NCBI GenBank assembly: GCA_016098155.1
Contig: JAAAJB010000261.1
Coordinates: 1-46,572 of the forward strand
Reading direction: 5' to 3'
From: Actinomortierella ambigua
Lineage: Eukaryota > Mortierellomycota > Mortierellomycetes > Mortierellales > Mortierellaceae
Length of the DNA stretch: 46,572 nucleotides
Of this stretch, positions 21,768 through 29,754 are shown in pieces. The notes below the pieces were generated by a model. It was not told the DNA's origin. It saw only the letters and a list, made by a program, of their open reading frames with translations, and searched no databases. The position numbers and the translations under genes are program-made. Within the stretch, counting starts at the first letter, position 1, and each line of letters starts with the position of its first letter.

Positions 21768-22631
21768 TTATTTATCTGTCAAGGCAGGGTCACGAATGAC
21801 AGCAGCATGATCCAACGTCAAGACATTACCAGGGGTATTTGAATAAGCAGAGCTGACAATACGAACAATATTGACGTATCCGCTGGTGGCCGTTGGGTCG
21901 AACTTGTAGCGGCCATATTCATCAGTCGTAGGATTGCCATGGATGTCGGTGGTGATCTGTTCGTTGATGTAGACGGTGGCGATGGCGGGCTTAGTCAAGT
22001 CTTCGGGGATGCGCAGTGCCGTGTTGACAGCGGTCGCAGAAATGTCTGCGACTTTGGAGCCATAGGAGCTGATATAGTTGGGACTATCCGAGCCATCGGA
22101 GCTGAAATAGTAGGAACCATTATCACTGCAACTCGTAACGAATTTGACAGGTTTGCCAGGGCTGGCGAGGGCTCCCGCGAAACAGTTGTGAAGATGGGCA
22201 CCCACGGGCGACAATTGAACACCAGTCGGGTCCCGGTGCCGGATATAATTTGGTGCAGCGTTCATGTTCTGAATAGTAACGTCGACAGAGGCCGTTCCGT
22301 TGGCAGGGGTTGTGGCGGGGCCCGTTGTTGTCGTTGGGATCTTGTCAGTGTAGGCGCGTACTGTAAAGGTAGAGACGGGCCCGCCGGAAGACAAACGACT
22401 GCCAAGCATGTCGGAGCTGATAAGCCCTTCGGGCGTCGTTGGACGGGCGGGACTGACGGCTGCGAAGTACTGGTAGATTTTGTCTGACTGACTTCCAAAG
22501 CCGAGCACCCAACCGAGGGCCTCGATGCCTTTGTCGTTGGCGATGGGGCCGCCCCAACCTGGAACCTCTGTCTCTGCGAGGGTGACGGCGGACGCGAAGA
22601 GCAAGATGGACAGACTGATGCAGTGCCTCAT
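21768..22631 (-). CDS. Secreted protein A1 (unknown family, duplicated)
   Basis: 287 residues, single exon. A signal peptide is clear (MRHCISLSILLFASAVTLAE, cleavage about 19/20). The mature part starts TEVPGWGGPIANDKGIEALG, followed by a variable stretch to about residue 90. Two cysteines (NCFAG and VTSCS) bracket the conserved ALASPGKPV and could form a disulfide loop; an ANGTAS N-glycosylation sequon is present. The C-terminal third, with ITTDIHGNPTTDEYGRYKFD then a TSGYVNI strand, looks like a beta-sandwich. No known domain is recognised. It is convergent with the F-box gene (210 bp) and followed upstream by secreted gene B1 in the same orientation. A TATA box lies about 215 bp before the ATG. 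Copy A2 is at 27134-27958. Confidence 0.8.
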   Translation of the reverse strand: MRHCISLSILLFASAVTLAETEVPGWGGPIANDKGIEALGWVLGFGSQSDKIYQYFAAVSPARPTTPEGLISSDMLGSRLSSGGPVSTFTVRAYTDKIPTTTTGPATTPANGTASVDVTIQNMNAAPNYIRHRDPTGVQLSPVGAHLHNCFAGALASPGKPVKFVTSCSDNGSYYFSSDGSDSPNYISSYGSKVADISATAVNTALRIPEDLTKPAIATVYINEQITTDIHGNPTTDEYGRYKFDPTATSGYVNIVRIVSSAYSNTPGNVLTLDHAAVIRDPALTDK

Positions 22632-22843
22632 TTGTTGTTGTTGTGGTGGTGGAGCAGTGAAGGGAGTCAGTTTTATCGTTTTGTGGTCAGACTCTTGTAG
22701 AATCTATTGGCTTTCACGCACACGTAGGGCTGCTTTTGAAGGGTAGGAGAGGGAATGAAAGGCGTATGAAAGATCGTTTTCTGGTTGTTTCGGTGTGAGG
22801 GTTGGATGGAGGGAGGGAGGGGAAAGGCCAAGGTTGCGGGCCC

Positions 22844-22852
22844 ATTTATATA
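22844..22852 (-). promoter_or_regulatory. TATA box of secreted gene A1
   Basis: TATATAAAT on the minus strand, about 215 bp upstream of the A1 start codon and flanked by conserved GGGCC/CCTTTGC sequence. The copy 2 equivalent (28176-28184) reads TACATAAAT, one base away. Confidence 0.5.
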
Positions 22853-23270
22853 CGCAAAGGTTGCTTGCCGGTCAGAGATCAAGGATCTATCGAGCAAAGC
22901 ACACCAAGTCGAGGCAAGCACGGTTAAGGGATGAATTTTTTTTGGCTCGTCAAGGGATGAAATGAGGAATGGAGAAGATGGGAGGCTCAGTGTTATCGTG
23001 CGGTTGCCGACCTTTCGATGGAGTGTACTCAATAATGGTAGATCATCTGAAGGCGTTACCCGTTACTGCAATTGGCCGCCGGTAGGTGCTAGCAGCAATG
23101 CATTGTTGTTAAAAAGACGAGGGTGCACGCACAGATATGCAAGCGCGTGTAGAAAGTCCGTACCGGCACATTCATGCTTCACGCTCACCTTTGAGCTATA
23201 GGACCTTTGCGATAGACTACAGCATGTGAAATGACCTCAGAACGAAAAACTACACCGATTAAAGATAGGA

Positions 23271-23276
23271 TTTATT
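23271..23276 (-). terminator. AATAAA polyadenylation signal of secreted gene B1
   Basis: AATAAA on the minus strand about 165 bp after the B1 stop; conserved in copy 2 at 28733-28738. Confidence 0.5.
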
Positions 23277-23399
23277 CTTGTTTCATTACTTTTTCATGAT
23301 TCCTTAGTGCAAAAAAAACGGGAATGAATGATAGAGAGAGGGAAGGAGTGGAGAGGGAAGGAGGGGAAAGAGGAGGGGAAGGGATAAAAAAGAAGGCGC

Positions 23400-23458
23400 T
23401 GGGCATGAATTAGGCTGGGGATGAATTAGGCTGGGGACGAATTAGGCGCTGGGGACAT
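23400..23458. repeat. Short tandem repeat over the B1 stop codon
   Basis: GAATTAGGCTGGGGA-type units of about 16-18 bp occur about three times and include the last codons and stop of gene B1 (minus strand). Copy 2 has only about two units (28873-28908). Confidence 0.7.
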
Positions 23459-24098
23459 CAAGCCAGACGTTCGAGATGAGATTTTTGCCGTTCAAAGTTG
23501 CCGGGAAGAAAGCGGATTTGCGACTACTGTCGTCGACGATCATTTTACCAGAATTGGACTCCCGAAGTATGACACGGGCATCACAATGCCATCCAGGTGA
23601 GACGATGCACTCCTGCTTGAACTCGTCTTCCTCGATCTCAACACCGGACGAGACGACCGACTCGGAGCCTCGATTGAAGCCGGTCTTGGCCGAGACGCTC
23701 AAAGGAAGGAACCAGTACAGCTCAGCGAGGCTAAGATCAAAGCCGACTTCCACGCTCAGGTCATATGCTGTCTTGGTGGTCGTTTTCTGTGTGTATGGGC
23801 CACGCTTGACTTGAACCTGGGCATAGGCGGGAGAGGGCTTGCATTTGGTAAAATGGGTGACAAAATCGTATTCTTTAAAAATGCCCCCAAAGTCGATATG
23901 GTTTGGGAACATATTCCTGGCGGTCGGGCCAGAGATTTTAAAGATTTCACCGTCCTCCTCCGGCTTTGCACGCAACTTGTTAGAAGACTGAGTGTAGTTG
24001 GCCAAGGCCTTGCAGCTGTTCTTCATGTTAATTGGCACCCCGACAGCAACACTGACAAGCACGGCGCATGCAGAAAGAAGGAGGGTTGGCTTCACCAT
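23442..24098 (-). CDS. Secreted protein B1 (unknown family, duplicated)
   Basis: 218 residues from the ATG at 24098. That start begins a strong signal peptide (MVKPTLLLSACAVLVSVAVG); a longer upstream frame exists but is not conserved in copy 2, so I chose the internal ATG. The mature protein has four cysteines (29, 86, 164, 172), kept in both copies. Conserved stretches are CKPSPAY, QVKRGPYTQK, TKTAYDLSVEVG, SSGVEIEEDEFKQEC and NGKNLISNVWLDVPSA. The 105-150 segment alternates polar and hydrophobic residues, suggesting amphipathic beta strands. I recognise no family. A TATA box lies about 200 bp upstream and a possible 5'-UTR intron (GTAACA donor at 24200) precedes the start. Paralogue B2 (28890-29546) has the same length and about 78% identity. 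Confidence 0.8.
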   Translation of the reverse strand: MVKPTLLLSACAVLVSVAVGVPINMKNSCKALANYTQSSNKLRAKPEEDGEIFKISGPTARNMFPNHIDFGGIFKEYDFVTHFTKCKPSPAYAQVQVKRGPYTQKTTTKTAYDLSVEVGFDLSLAELYWFLPLSVSAKTGFNRGSESVVSSGVEIEEDEFKQECIVSPGWHCDARVILRESNSGKMIVDDSSRKSAFFPATLNGKNLISNVWLDVPSA

Positions 24099-24298
24099 TT
24101 TAGAGATTCTACATTGAATGCAAATTGTTCGATTGAGTAACGACACTCGTTGGTATGTCTGAAGAGAGAAACCATATCCTGAATTTCTGGGGATTGTTAC
24201 CTCGTGTTGAGAGGGGGATGGATTGAGACGTCTGAAGTGAAGGTGTAAGAGCGGTGGATGGAGAGGAAGAAGAAACATCTCCAGGGGATGGAAACGAA

Positions 24299-24306
24299 CC
24301 TTTATA
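24299..24306 (-). promoter_or_regulatory. TATA box of secreted gene B1
   Basis: TATAAAGG on the minus strand about 200 bp upstream of the B1 ATG. The same sequence is kept in copy 2 at 29747-29754. Confidence 0.6.
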
Positions 24307-25546
24307 AGAAATTACACACATGTGGTATCTTTGCGCCCACTCGATAGTTAGCCATGTCCAAAGGCACCCTGGTACAACGACAATTCCCTTGTAAGAGCAG
24401 AGCCGGCTCCCTGTATCGTACCTGGAGGAAGCGAAGAAGTTGAGCTCTGCACCATGGTATCAAATATTACACCAGTAATGCTACATGAATATGTTCGCAC
24501 CCGATAGCATACTATTTCAGGTTGCTCACGCTCCTAGTTGGACGCCATGCAGCAGAATACAAACCATACATGTATTTTGCATCGTACGTACTTTCAATTC
24601 CATACCGTTCTCGTCGTACATACCACAACTCTAATACTCAGTGATCTGCCGGTGTCACTCCACTCACGAGCGACTAAACACGCTTCGACGTGCGGCAGCG
24701 TATGTATACGCTCATGCAAATCCAAGCCTTTGAAAAGGTTATGGTCGACTCCTTCAATTTCTCAGTCTTCCTTTCCCAGAGTCAACAATTCAGCTTCAAT
24801 TGATGGCCGCTCTTCCTTAGCAACAGCACCATGCAACAAACTTAAAGTTAAAATTCACATACAGGCATGTGTCGAATCTGACCTGCACCTGCATGCTGTG
24901 CGTGCCATGGAAGGGACTGGTTCCTAGTTAGATCCCCGCACAGCTATTTGAGGCGATACAACAGAGACATGGACATGTTGAAGATAGCCTATCCACATTT
25001 GGTCGACTAGGCTCTTCTTGGCTGAAGTACCATTGACATCCAGCGTCCAGTAATTGCCGCATGCAAGTGTTTGTGAGCCGCTATGGGATGCAGCTGATAC
25101 AAAAATACCGTTGTGGGACTTCGTGTAGCGGCATAGCATTGGATTCTGTGTTTTCAACTAGAGAGGTATGTACTTACGCCCTCATCTCCATTCCAAGCAT
25201 ATTTCTCGAGCACATACGGTTGTCCGCCATGCAGACGACAACAGGCTGTGGCAATATCATTGATAGGTGTGATGGGCGTTCAGAGTGGATCCTGAATGAA
25301 GTATAGCCATCCTTTCGCCCCGTGAGTCCTTGAGAAAAGGTGTGATACTGTCGTTCTTCAATTCCTGCTTCCGCCCCATCCACCTGTTAGCGTGAATGGG
25401 GCTCGCAAGCGTTGTAGTTTGCATCTGAAACTTGAGCCTGAGTCACGTCTCTGTGGACGCGGGTTGGGAGGTAGTCTCGAATTATATGCTCTTCCATGGC
25501 GCCCGGATAGAGAGGGGAGTACCCAAATTGGCCGAAAAGACGCTTT
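24307..25546. other. Copy 1 flank without a confident gene, including a perfectly conserved block
   Basis: No complete gene is supported. Minus-strand short frames here look partly protein-like (for example GGQPYVLEKYAWNGDEG near 25190-25240, then a GTAAGTA donor, and SGSQTLACGNYWTLDVNGTS near 25030-25090). The frames do not join into one gene without stops. 25016-25224 is identical to 30462-30670 in copy 2. Confidence 0.5.
25016..25224. repeat. 209-bp block identical in copy 2
   Basis: Base-by-base comparison with 30462-30670 shows no difference over 209 bp, while the neighbouring sequence on both sides differs at several percent. It may reflect recent gene conversion or constraint on an unrecognised exon or RNA on the minus strand. 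Confidence 0.9.
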
Positions 25547-26984
25547 GGGCTATCGATCGACAGCAGCGGGGGATCCCATCATCCGTATCCGAGCTATTCG
25601 TCGTTTGCCTCTGTGGCCGGCTCCTCGTCGTCCGCAATGATCACTTTTTCGGCTTCAACTCCACATTCCATTGTCGGGTCTTCCTCTTCTTCCTCATCCT
25701 CTGCATCATCATCTTCATCATCATCACCGTCGTCGTCGTCTTTCGTCGACTTTCACACCACCGTGATGCCATTGAAAGCACTCGCCTCTACCGACTCCAT
25801 AGCTAGCAAAGTGGCATGCAGTGTGGTCGATGGTTGTTTGATGAAGCCAGAACAAAGTAACTCTCATCAAGTGCCGCCACCAACGAGCGATTCGATCCAT
25901 ACTCCTGTTTCAGAGATGGATACCCAACCAACGGCGCTCCTCCCATCGCTTCCTATCCCATCTAGTCATCTCCACCATCATCTTCTCGCCCACCAGCTGT
26001 CGACGACCAGCCTCGATGACGATGATGGGAGCAGCGGTCCCATGGACAGTGACAACACCGCTGTCGAGGAAGCGCGTGAAGGGGCATACGACCCCGCTAC
26101 TGGTACCACAACTACCACTACTACCACCGCCACCTCTGCTTCAATCACCGCCACGAGGGGCAGTAGTAGCAGCCTTGATGGCGATTCTGACGTCGGTAGC
26201 GACAAGAATGACGATAGCGTGATCTGCGGGCCGTTCTACTCGCGACTGAGGTATGTCAACCTGGAGTGCTGTAGTTACGTGTCGCTGGCCAGCGAGAACA
26301 AGATCAAGGCGCTAATGGCAATCAAGCAAGAGGCCTTTCGGGACTCGGCGCGATCGCTCTGGGCCAGCACGTGGGTTTCGACAATACCGGCGGCCTCGTC
26401 CTCTACTGGCTCCGCATCTGGAGTAACGCCATCTTCGTCGTCGTCGTCTACCTCGCTATCCTCATCATTCTCCTCTCCAGCGACGAACGACAGCAGCACC
26501 AGGACCATCAGCAGCACCAACACCAGCACCGACAGCAGCAATAGTGGCGCCAGGTCTTTGAGTTTCACACCTGAGATTGGACGACCTGTCATCGATCGAG
26601 GTCATACTGCCGCCAGTGTCTAGTAGCGAGCAGGAGCATGAGGCGGCGCTGGCGGCTGCTGAAGCGGCCTCTGCGGCGGCGGCGGCGGCTATAAAGTCGG
26701 AGGCCAAGACCGATGTCGAAGCAGCGGATATTCAGGAACAAGGGTCTGAGACAGCGACAGAGACATTGACTACAGTGACGACAGCAATGGAGACCACAGC
26801 CGATATTCCAATGACATTGGCGACGGGTGACATATCATCTTCTGTGGGTGTTGACACGGTGTCTGCGGATGGCTCTGTCGCACAGGAAGCATTGCCGCCC
26901 TCGTCAGATGATACGGATATGTTAGTGGATCAGTCGGTTGCCTCTACCACGACGCCCGGAGAGCCATTGTCTCAGGTGGCATGA
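25547..26984 (+). pseudogene. 5'-truncated F-box gene fragment
   Basis: Homologous to the last third of the F-box/LRR gene (from its codon at 19845) but lacking the F-box, the LRR blocks and any start codon; the frame is closed upstream by TAG at 25508. A 2-bp deletion near 26575 (after CACACCTGAGA) shifts the frame, and 84 codons present in the parent (20930-21181) are missing after it. The rest still reads through to the ancestral stop and AATAAA. It is a duplication by-product, not a functional gene. Confidence 0.9.
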
Positions 26985-27133
26985 GCACACTTTGTGGGCT
27001 TTTTTTCTTTTCACGAGTATCTTCACAATTTTACTACAAAGATTATTACAAGGGCATCAAAGAATAAAAAATACATAAAGCTCCGCTATCTGAAGGGCCC
27101 GGAAGAGCTAGCACCATGTTTTGAGGCGCTCGC

Positions 27134-27958
27134 TTATTTATCCGTCATGGCAGGGTCACGAACGACGGCAGCATGACCCAACGTCAAGACATCAAAAGAA
27201 TCATCAATGCTGGCAATACGAGCGATATTGACATATCCGCTGGTGGCCGTTGGGTCGAACTTGTAGCGGCCATTTTCATCAGTCGTAGGATTGCCATGGA
27301 TGTCGGTGGTGATCCGTTCGTTGACGAAGACGAAGGCGATGGGGGGCTCAGTCGTGTCTTCGGGGATGCGCACTACCATGTTGTCAGCGGTCGCAGGGAT
27401 GTCTGCCACCTTGACGCCACGGGAGCTGATATAGTTGGAACGACCAGTGCAACCCGTGACGAGTTGGACAGGTTTGCCGGGGCTGGCGAGGGCTCTGGCG
27501 GTACAGGCCTCGAGATGGACGGCCACGGGCGACAGTTGAACACCACCAGTCGGGTTCGAGATATAATTTGGTGCAGCGTCCAGGCTCCCAACGGCAATGT
27601 CGACAGAGGCCGTTCCATTGGCAGGGGTTGTGGCGGAGCCTGTTGATGCTGCTGGGATGCTGTCGGTGTAGGCGCGCACTGTAAACTGAGAGGCCACACC
27701 GATGGATCTGCCATTCCGAACAAGATTGACGTAACCGTCGGAGGTGACCACCTCCTTGGTTGCTGTTGGACGGGCGGGGCTGGCGGCTGCAAAGAGCAGG
27801 AGGTAGTTGTCCGGCTGACTTCCAATGCCGGCCAGCCATCCGAGGGCCTCGATGCCTTTGTCGTTGGCGATGGGGCCGCCCCAACCTGGAACCTCTGTCC
27901 CTGCGAGGGCGACGGCGGACGCGAAGAGCAAGATGGACAGACTGATGTAGTGCCTCAT
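27134..27958 (-). CDS. Secreted protein A2 (paralogue of A1)
   Basis: 274 residues from the ATG at 27958; an upstream in-frame ATG would add 32 residues ahead of the signal peptide and is not used in A1. Signal peptide MRHYISLSILLFASAVALA, then TEVPGWGGPIANDKGIEALG identical to A1. Residues about 45-90 differ almost completely from A1, with indels, whereas the C-terminal block (TTDIHGNPTTDE, GRYKFDPTATSGYVNI) is nearly unchanged. Both cysteines flanking ALASPGKPV are kept. The frame is fully open, so it is likely functional, but its TATA element is altered. Function unknown. Confidence 0.78.
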   Translation of the reverse strand: MRHYISLSILLFASAVALAGTEVPGWGGPIANDKGIEALGWLAGIGSQPDNYLLLFAAASPARPTATKEVVTSDGYVNLVRNGRSIGVASQFTVRAYTDSIPAASTGSATTPANGTASVDIAVGSLDAAPNYISNPTGGVQLSPVAVHLEACTARALASPGKPVQLVTGCTGRSNYISSRGVKVADIPATADNMVVRIPEDTTEPPIAFVFVNERITTDIHGNPTTDENGRYKFDPTATSGYVNIARIASIDDSFDVLTLGHAAVVRDPAMTDK

Positions 27959-28175
27959 TTTTTGCTGTTGTTGTTGATGTGGTGGTGGTGGTGAAGTGAA
28001 GAGAGTCGATTTAATCGTTTTGTGGTTAGACTTGTAGAATCTATTGACTTTCACTCACACGTAGGGCTGCTTTTGAAGGGTGCGAGAGGGAAAAAAGGCG
28101 TATGTAGGATCGTTTTCTGGTTGTTTCGGTGTGAGGGTTGGATGAGGAGGGAGAAAAAGCAAAGGTTGAAGGCCC

Positions 28176-28184
28176 ATTTATGTA
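28176..28184 (-). promoter_or_regulatory. Degenerate TATA element of secreted gene A2
   Basis: Aligned to the TATATAAAT of A1, this reads TACATAAAT on the minus strand. Expression of A2 might therefore be weaker or differently controlled. Confidence 0.35.
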
Positions 28185-28732
28185 TGCAAAAGGTTGCTTG
28201 CCGGTGTAAGATCAAGGGCAAAGCACACCCAGTCGAGGCAAACATCGATAAGGGATGAATAATTTTTTTTTTGGACTGTCAAGGGATGGAATGAGGAATG
28301 GTAAAATATCAAGTCCGCTCCCACTCCTGTACGGCCAATCTAAGGAGAGGCAGGATACTGCCGAGTTGCGAAAAAAAGGAGAAGATGGGCTTAATGTTAC
28401 CGTGCAATGGTTTGCCGACCTTTCGATGGAGTGTACTCAATAATGGTAAGGATCATCTCAAGGCGTTACCCGTTACTGCAATTGGCCGCCGGTAGGTGCT
28501 AGCAGCAATGCATTGTTGTGCTTACAACATCAACGTGAGCAGAGCACTGCTAGATTCCTGATATTCGCCTATTTAAAAAGACGAGGGTGCACGCACAGAT
28601 ATGCAAGGACGTGTAGAAAGTCCTCACCGGCACATTCATGCTTCACACTCACCTTTGAGCTATCGGTTTGCGATAGACTACAGCATGTGAAATGACCTCA
28701 GAACGAAAAAACTACACCGATTAAAGATAGGA

Positions 28733-28738
28733 TTTATT
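28733..28738 (-). terminator. AATAAA polyadenylation signal of secreted gene B2
   Basis: AATAAA on the minus strand about 150 bp after the B2 stop, conserved with copy 1. Confidence 0.5.
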
Positions 28739-28889
28739 CCCTGCTTATGTAGTTTATTCTTCCGTGATACCTTGGTGCAAAAAGACGGGAAGGAAGGACG
28801 GAGAGGGGAAGGAGGGGAAGGACGGGAAGGAGGGGAAGGAGGGGAAGGAGGGTGTAAAGGGATAAAAAAAAAAGGGCGCTGGGGACGAA

Positions 28890-29546
28890 CTAGGCGCTGG
28901 GGACATCAAGCCAGACGTTCGAGATGAGATTTTTGCCGTTCATGGTTGCCGGGAAGAAAGTGGATTTGCGATTACGGTCGTCGACGATCCTTTTACCAGA
29001 ATTGACCTCGTCAAGTATGACACGGGATTCACAATGCCATCCAGGCGCGACAACGCACTCCTGCTTGAACTCGTCTTCCTCGATCTCAACACCGGACGAG
29101 ACGACCAACTCGGAGCCTCGACTGAAGCCAGCCTTGGCCGAGGCATCTAAAGGAAGGAACCAGAAGAACTTAGCGAGGCTAATATCTATGCCGACTTCCA
29201 CGCTCAGGTCGTAGGCTGTCTTGGTGGTCTTCTTCTGTGTGTATGGACCACGCTTGACTTGAACCTGGGTATAGGCGGGCGAGGGCTTGCATTTGTCAAA
29301 ATAGGTGACAAACACGTATTTTTTAAGCGTGCCCCTATAGTCGATAAGTTTTGGGAACATTTTTTTGGCGGTCATGCCAGAGATGTCAAAGATAACACCG
29401 TCCTCCTGCGGCCTCGCAGTCAACTTGGTAGAAGACTGGGTGTAGTTGGCAAAGGCCTCGCAGCTGTTCGTCAAGGTAATTGGCACTCCGACAGCAACAC
29501 CGACAAGCATGGCGCATGCAGAAAGAAGGAGGGTTGGCTTCACCAT
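28890..29546 (-). CDS. Secreted protein B2 (paralogue of B1)
   Basis: 218 residues, with no indel relative to B1 and the same signal peptide (MVKPTLLLSACAMLVGVAVG) and four cysteines. By eye 49 of 218 residues differ, scattered through residues 13-205. The blocks QVKRGPYTQK, TKTAYDLSVEVG, SSGVEIEEDEFKQEC and the last 16 residues are unchanged. Most codon differences change the amino acid. The TATA box (29747-29754) and leader are conserved, so both copies are probably expressed. Function unknown; probably a secreted effector-like or defence-like protein, which is inference from secretion, disulfides and divergence pattern only. Confidence 0.8.
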   Translation of the reverse strand: MVKPTLLLSACAMLVGVAVGVPITLTNSCEAFANYTQSSTKLTARPQEDGVIFDISGMTAKKMFPKLIDYRGTLKKYVFVTYFDKCKPSPAYTQVQVKRGPYTQKKTTKTAYDLSVEVGIDISLAKFFWFLPLDASAKAGFSRGSELVVSSGVEIEEDEFKQECVVAPGWHCESRVILDEVNSGKRIVDDRNRKSTFFPATMNGKNLISNVWLDVPSA

Positions 29547-29746
29547 TCTTGGGATTCTACATGGAGTGCAAAATGTTCGATTGAGTAACGACACTCGTTG
29601 GTATGTCTGAAGAGAGAAACCATATCCTGAATTTCTTGAGAATGTTACCTTGTGCTGTGAAGGGGATGGATTGAGACGTCTGAAGTGAAGGTGTAAGAGC
29701 GGTGGATGGAGAGAAAGAAAAAAGATCTCCAGGAGATGGAAACGGA

Positions 29747-29754
29747 CCTTTATA
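29747..29754 (-). promoter_or_regulatory. TATA box of secreted gene B2
   Basis: TATAAAGG on the minus strand, identical to the B1 TATA element and at the same distance from the start codon. Confidence 0.6.

Larger units (their letters stand above)
22632..23441. other. Intergenic region between secreted genes A1 and B1
   Basis: It holds the A1 promoter (TATA at 22844-22852) on its left and the B1 3' UTR on its right, with an AATAAA on the minus strand at 23271-23276 and a purine-rich tract at 23325-23390. No further gene is seen. Confidence 0.55.
19845..25546. repeat. Tandem segmental duplication, copy 1
   Basis: This unit begins inside the F-box gene (GGGCTATCGATCGACAGC) and ends with ACCCAAATTGGCCGAAAAGA plus about 8 bases. 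It runs directly into copy 2, which restarts with the same GGGCTATCGATCGACAGC. Content in order: F-box 3' part (+), secreted gene A1 (-), secreted gene B1 (-), then about 1.4 kb without a confident gene. Most of it aligns to copy 2 with a few percent substitution and several indels. Confidence 0.95.
27959..28889. other. Intergenic region between secreted genes A2 and B2
   Basis: Equivalent of 22632-23441 with extra insertions near 28302-28375 and 28520-28575. A G/A-rich tract with repeated GGGGAAGGA lies at 28797-28856, and an AATAAA for B2 (minus) at 28733-28738. No gene is seen. Confidence 0.55.

Noticed and set aside
24099..24278. 60-residue N-terminal extension of protein B1
   Set aside because: It is not conserved in B2, would bury the signal peptide, and overlaps the probable 5' UTR intron downstream of the TATA box.
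24538..24927. 129-residue plus-strand frame in the duplicated flank
   Set aside because: The copy 2 counterpart is interrupted and frame-shifted, and the sequence has no coding character.
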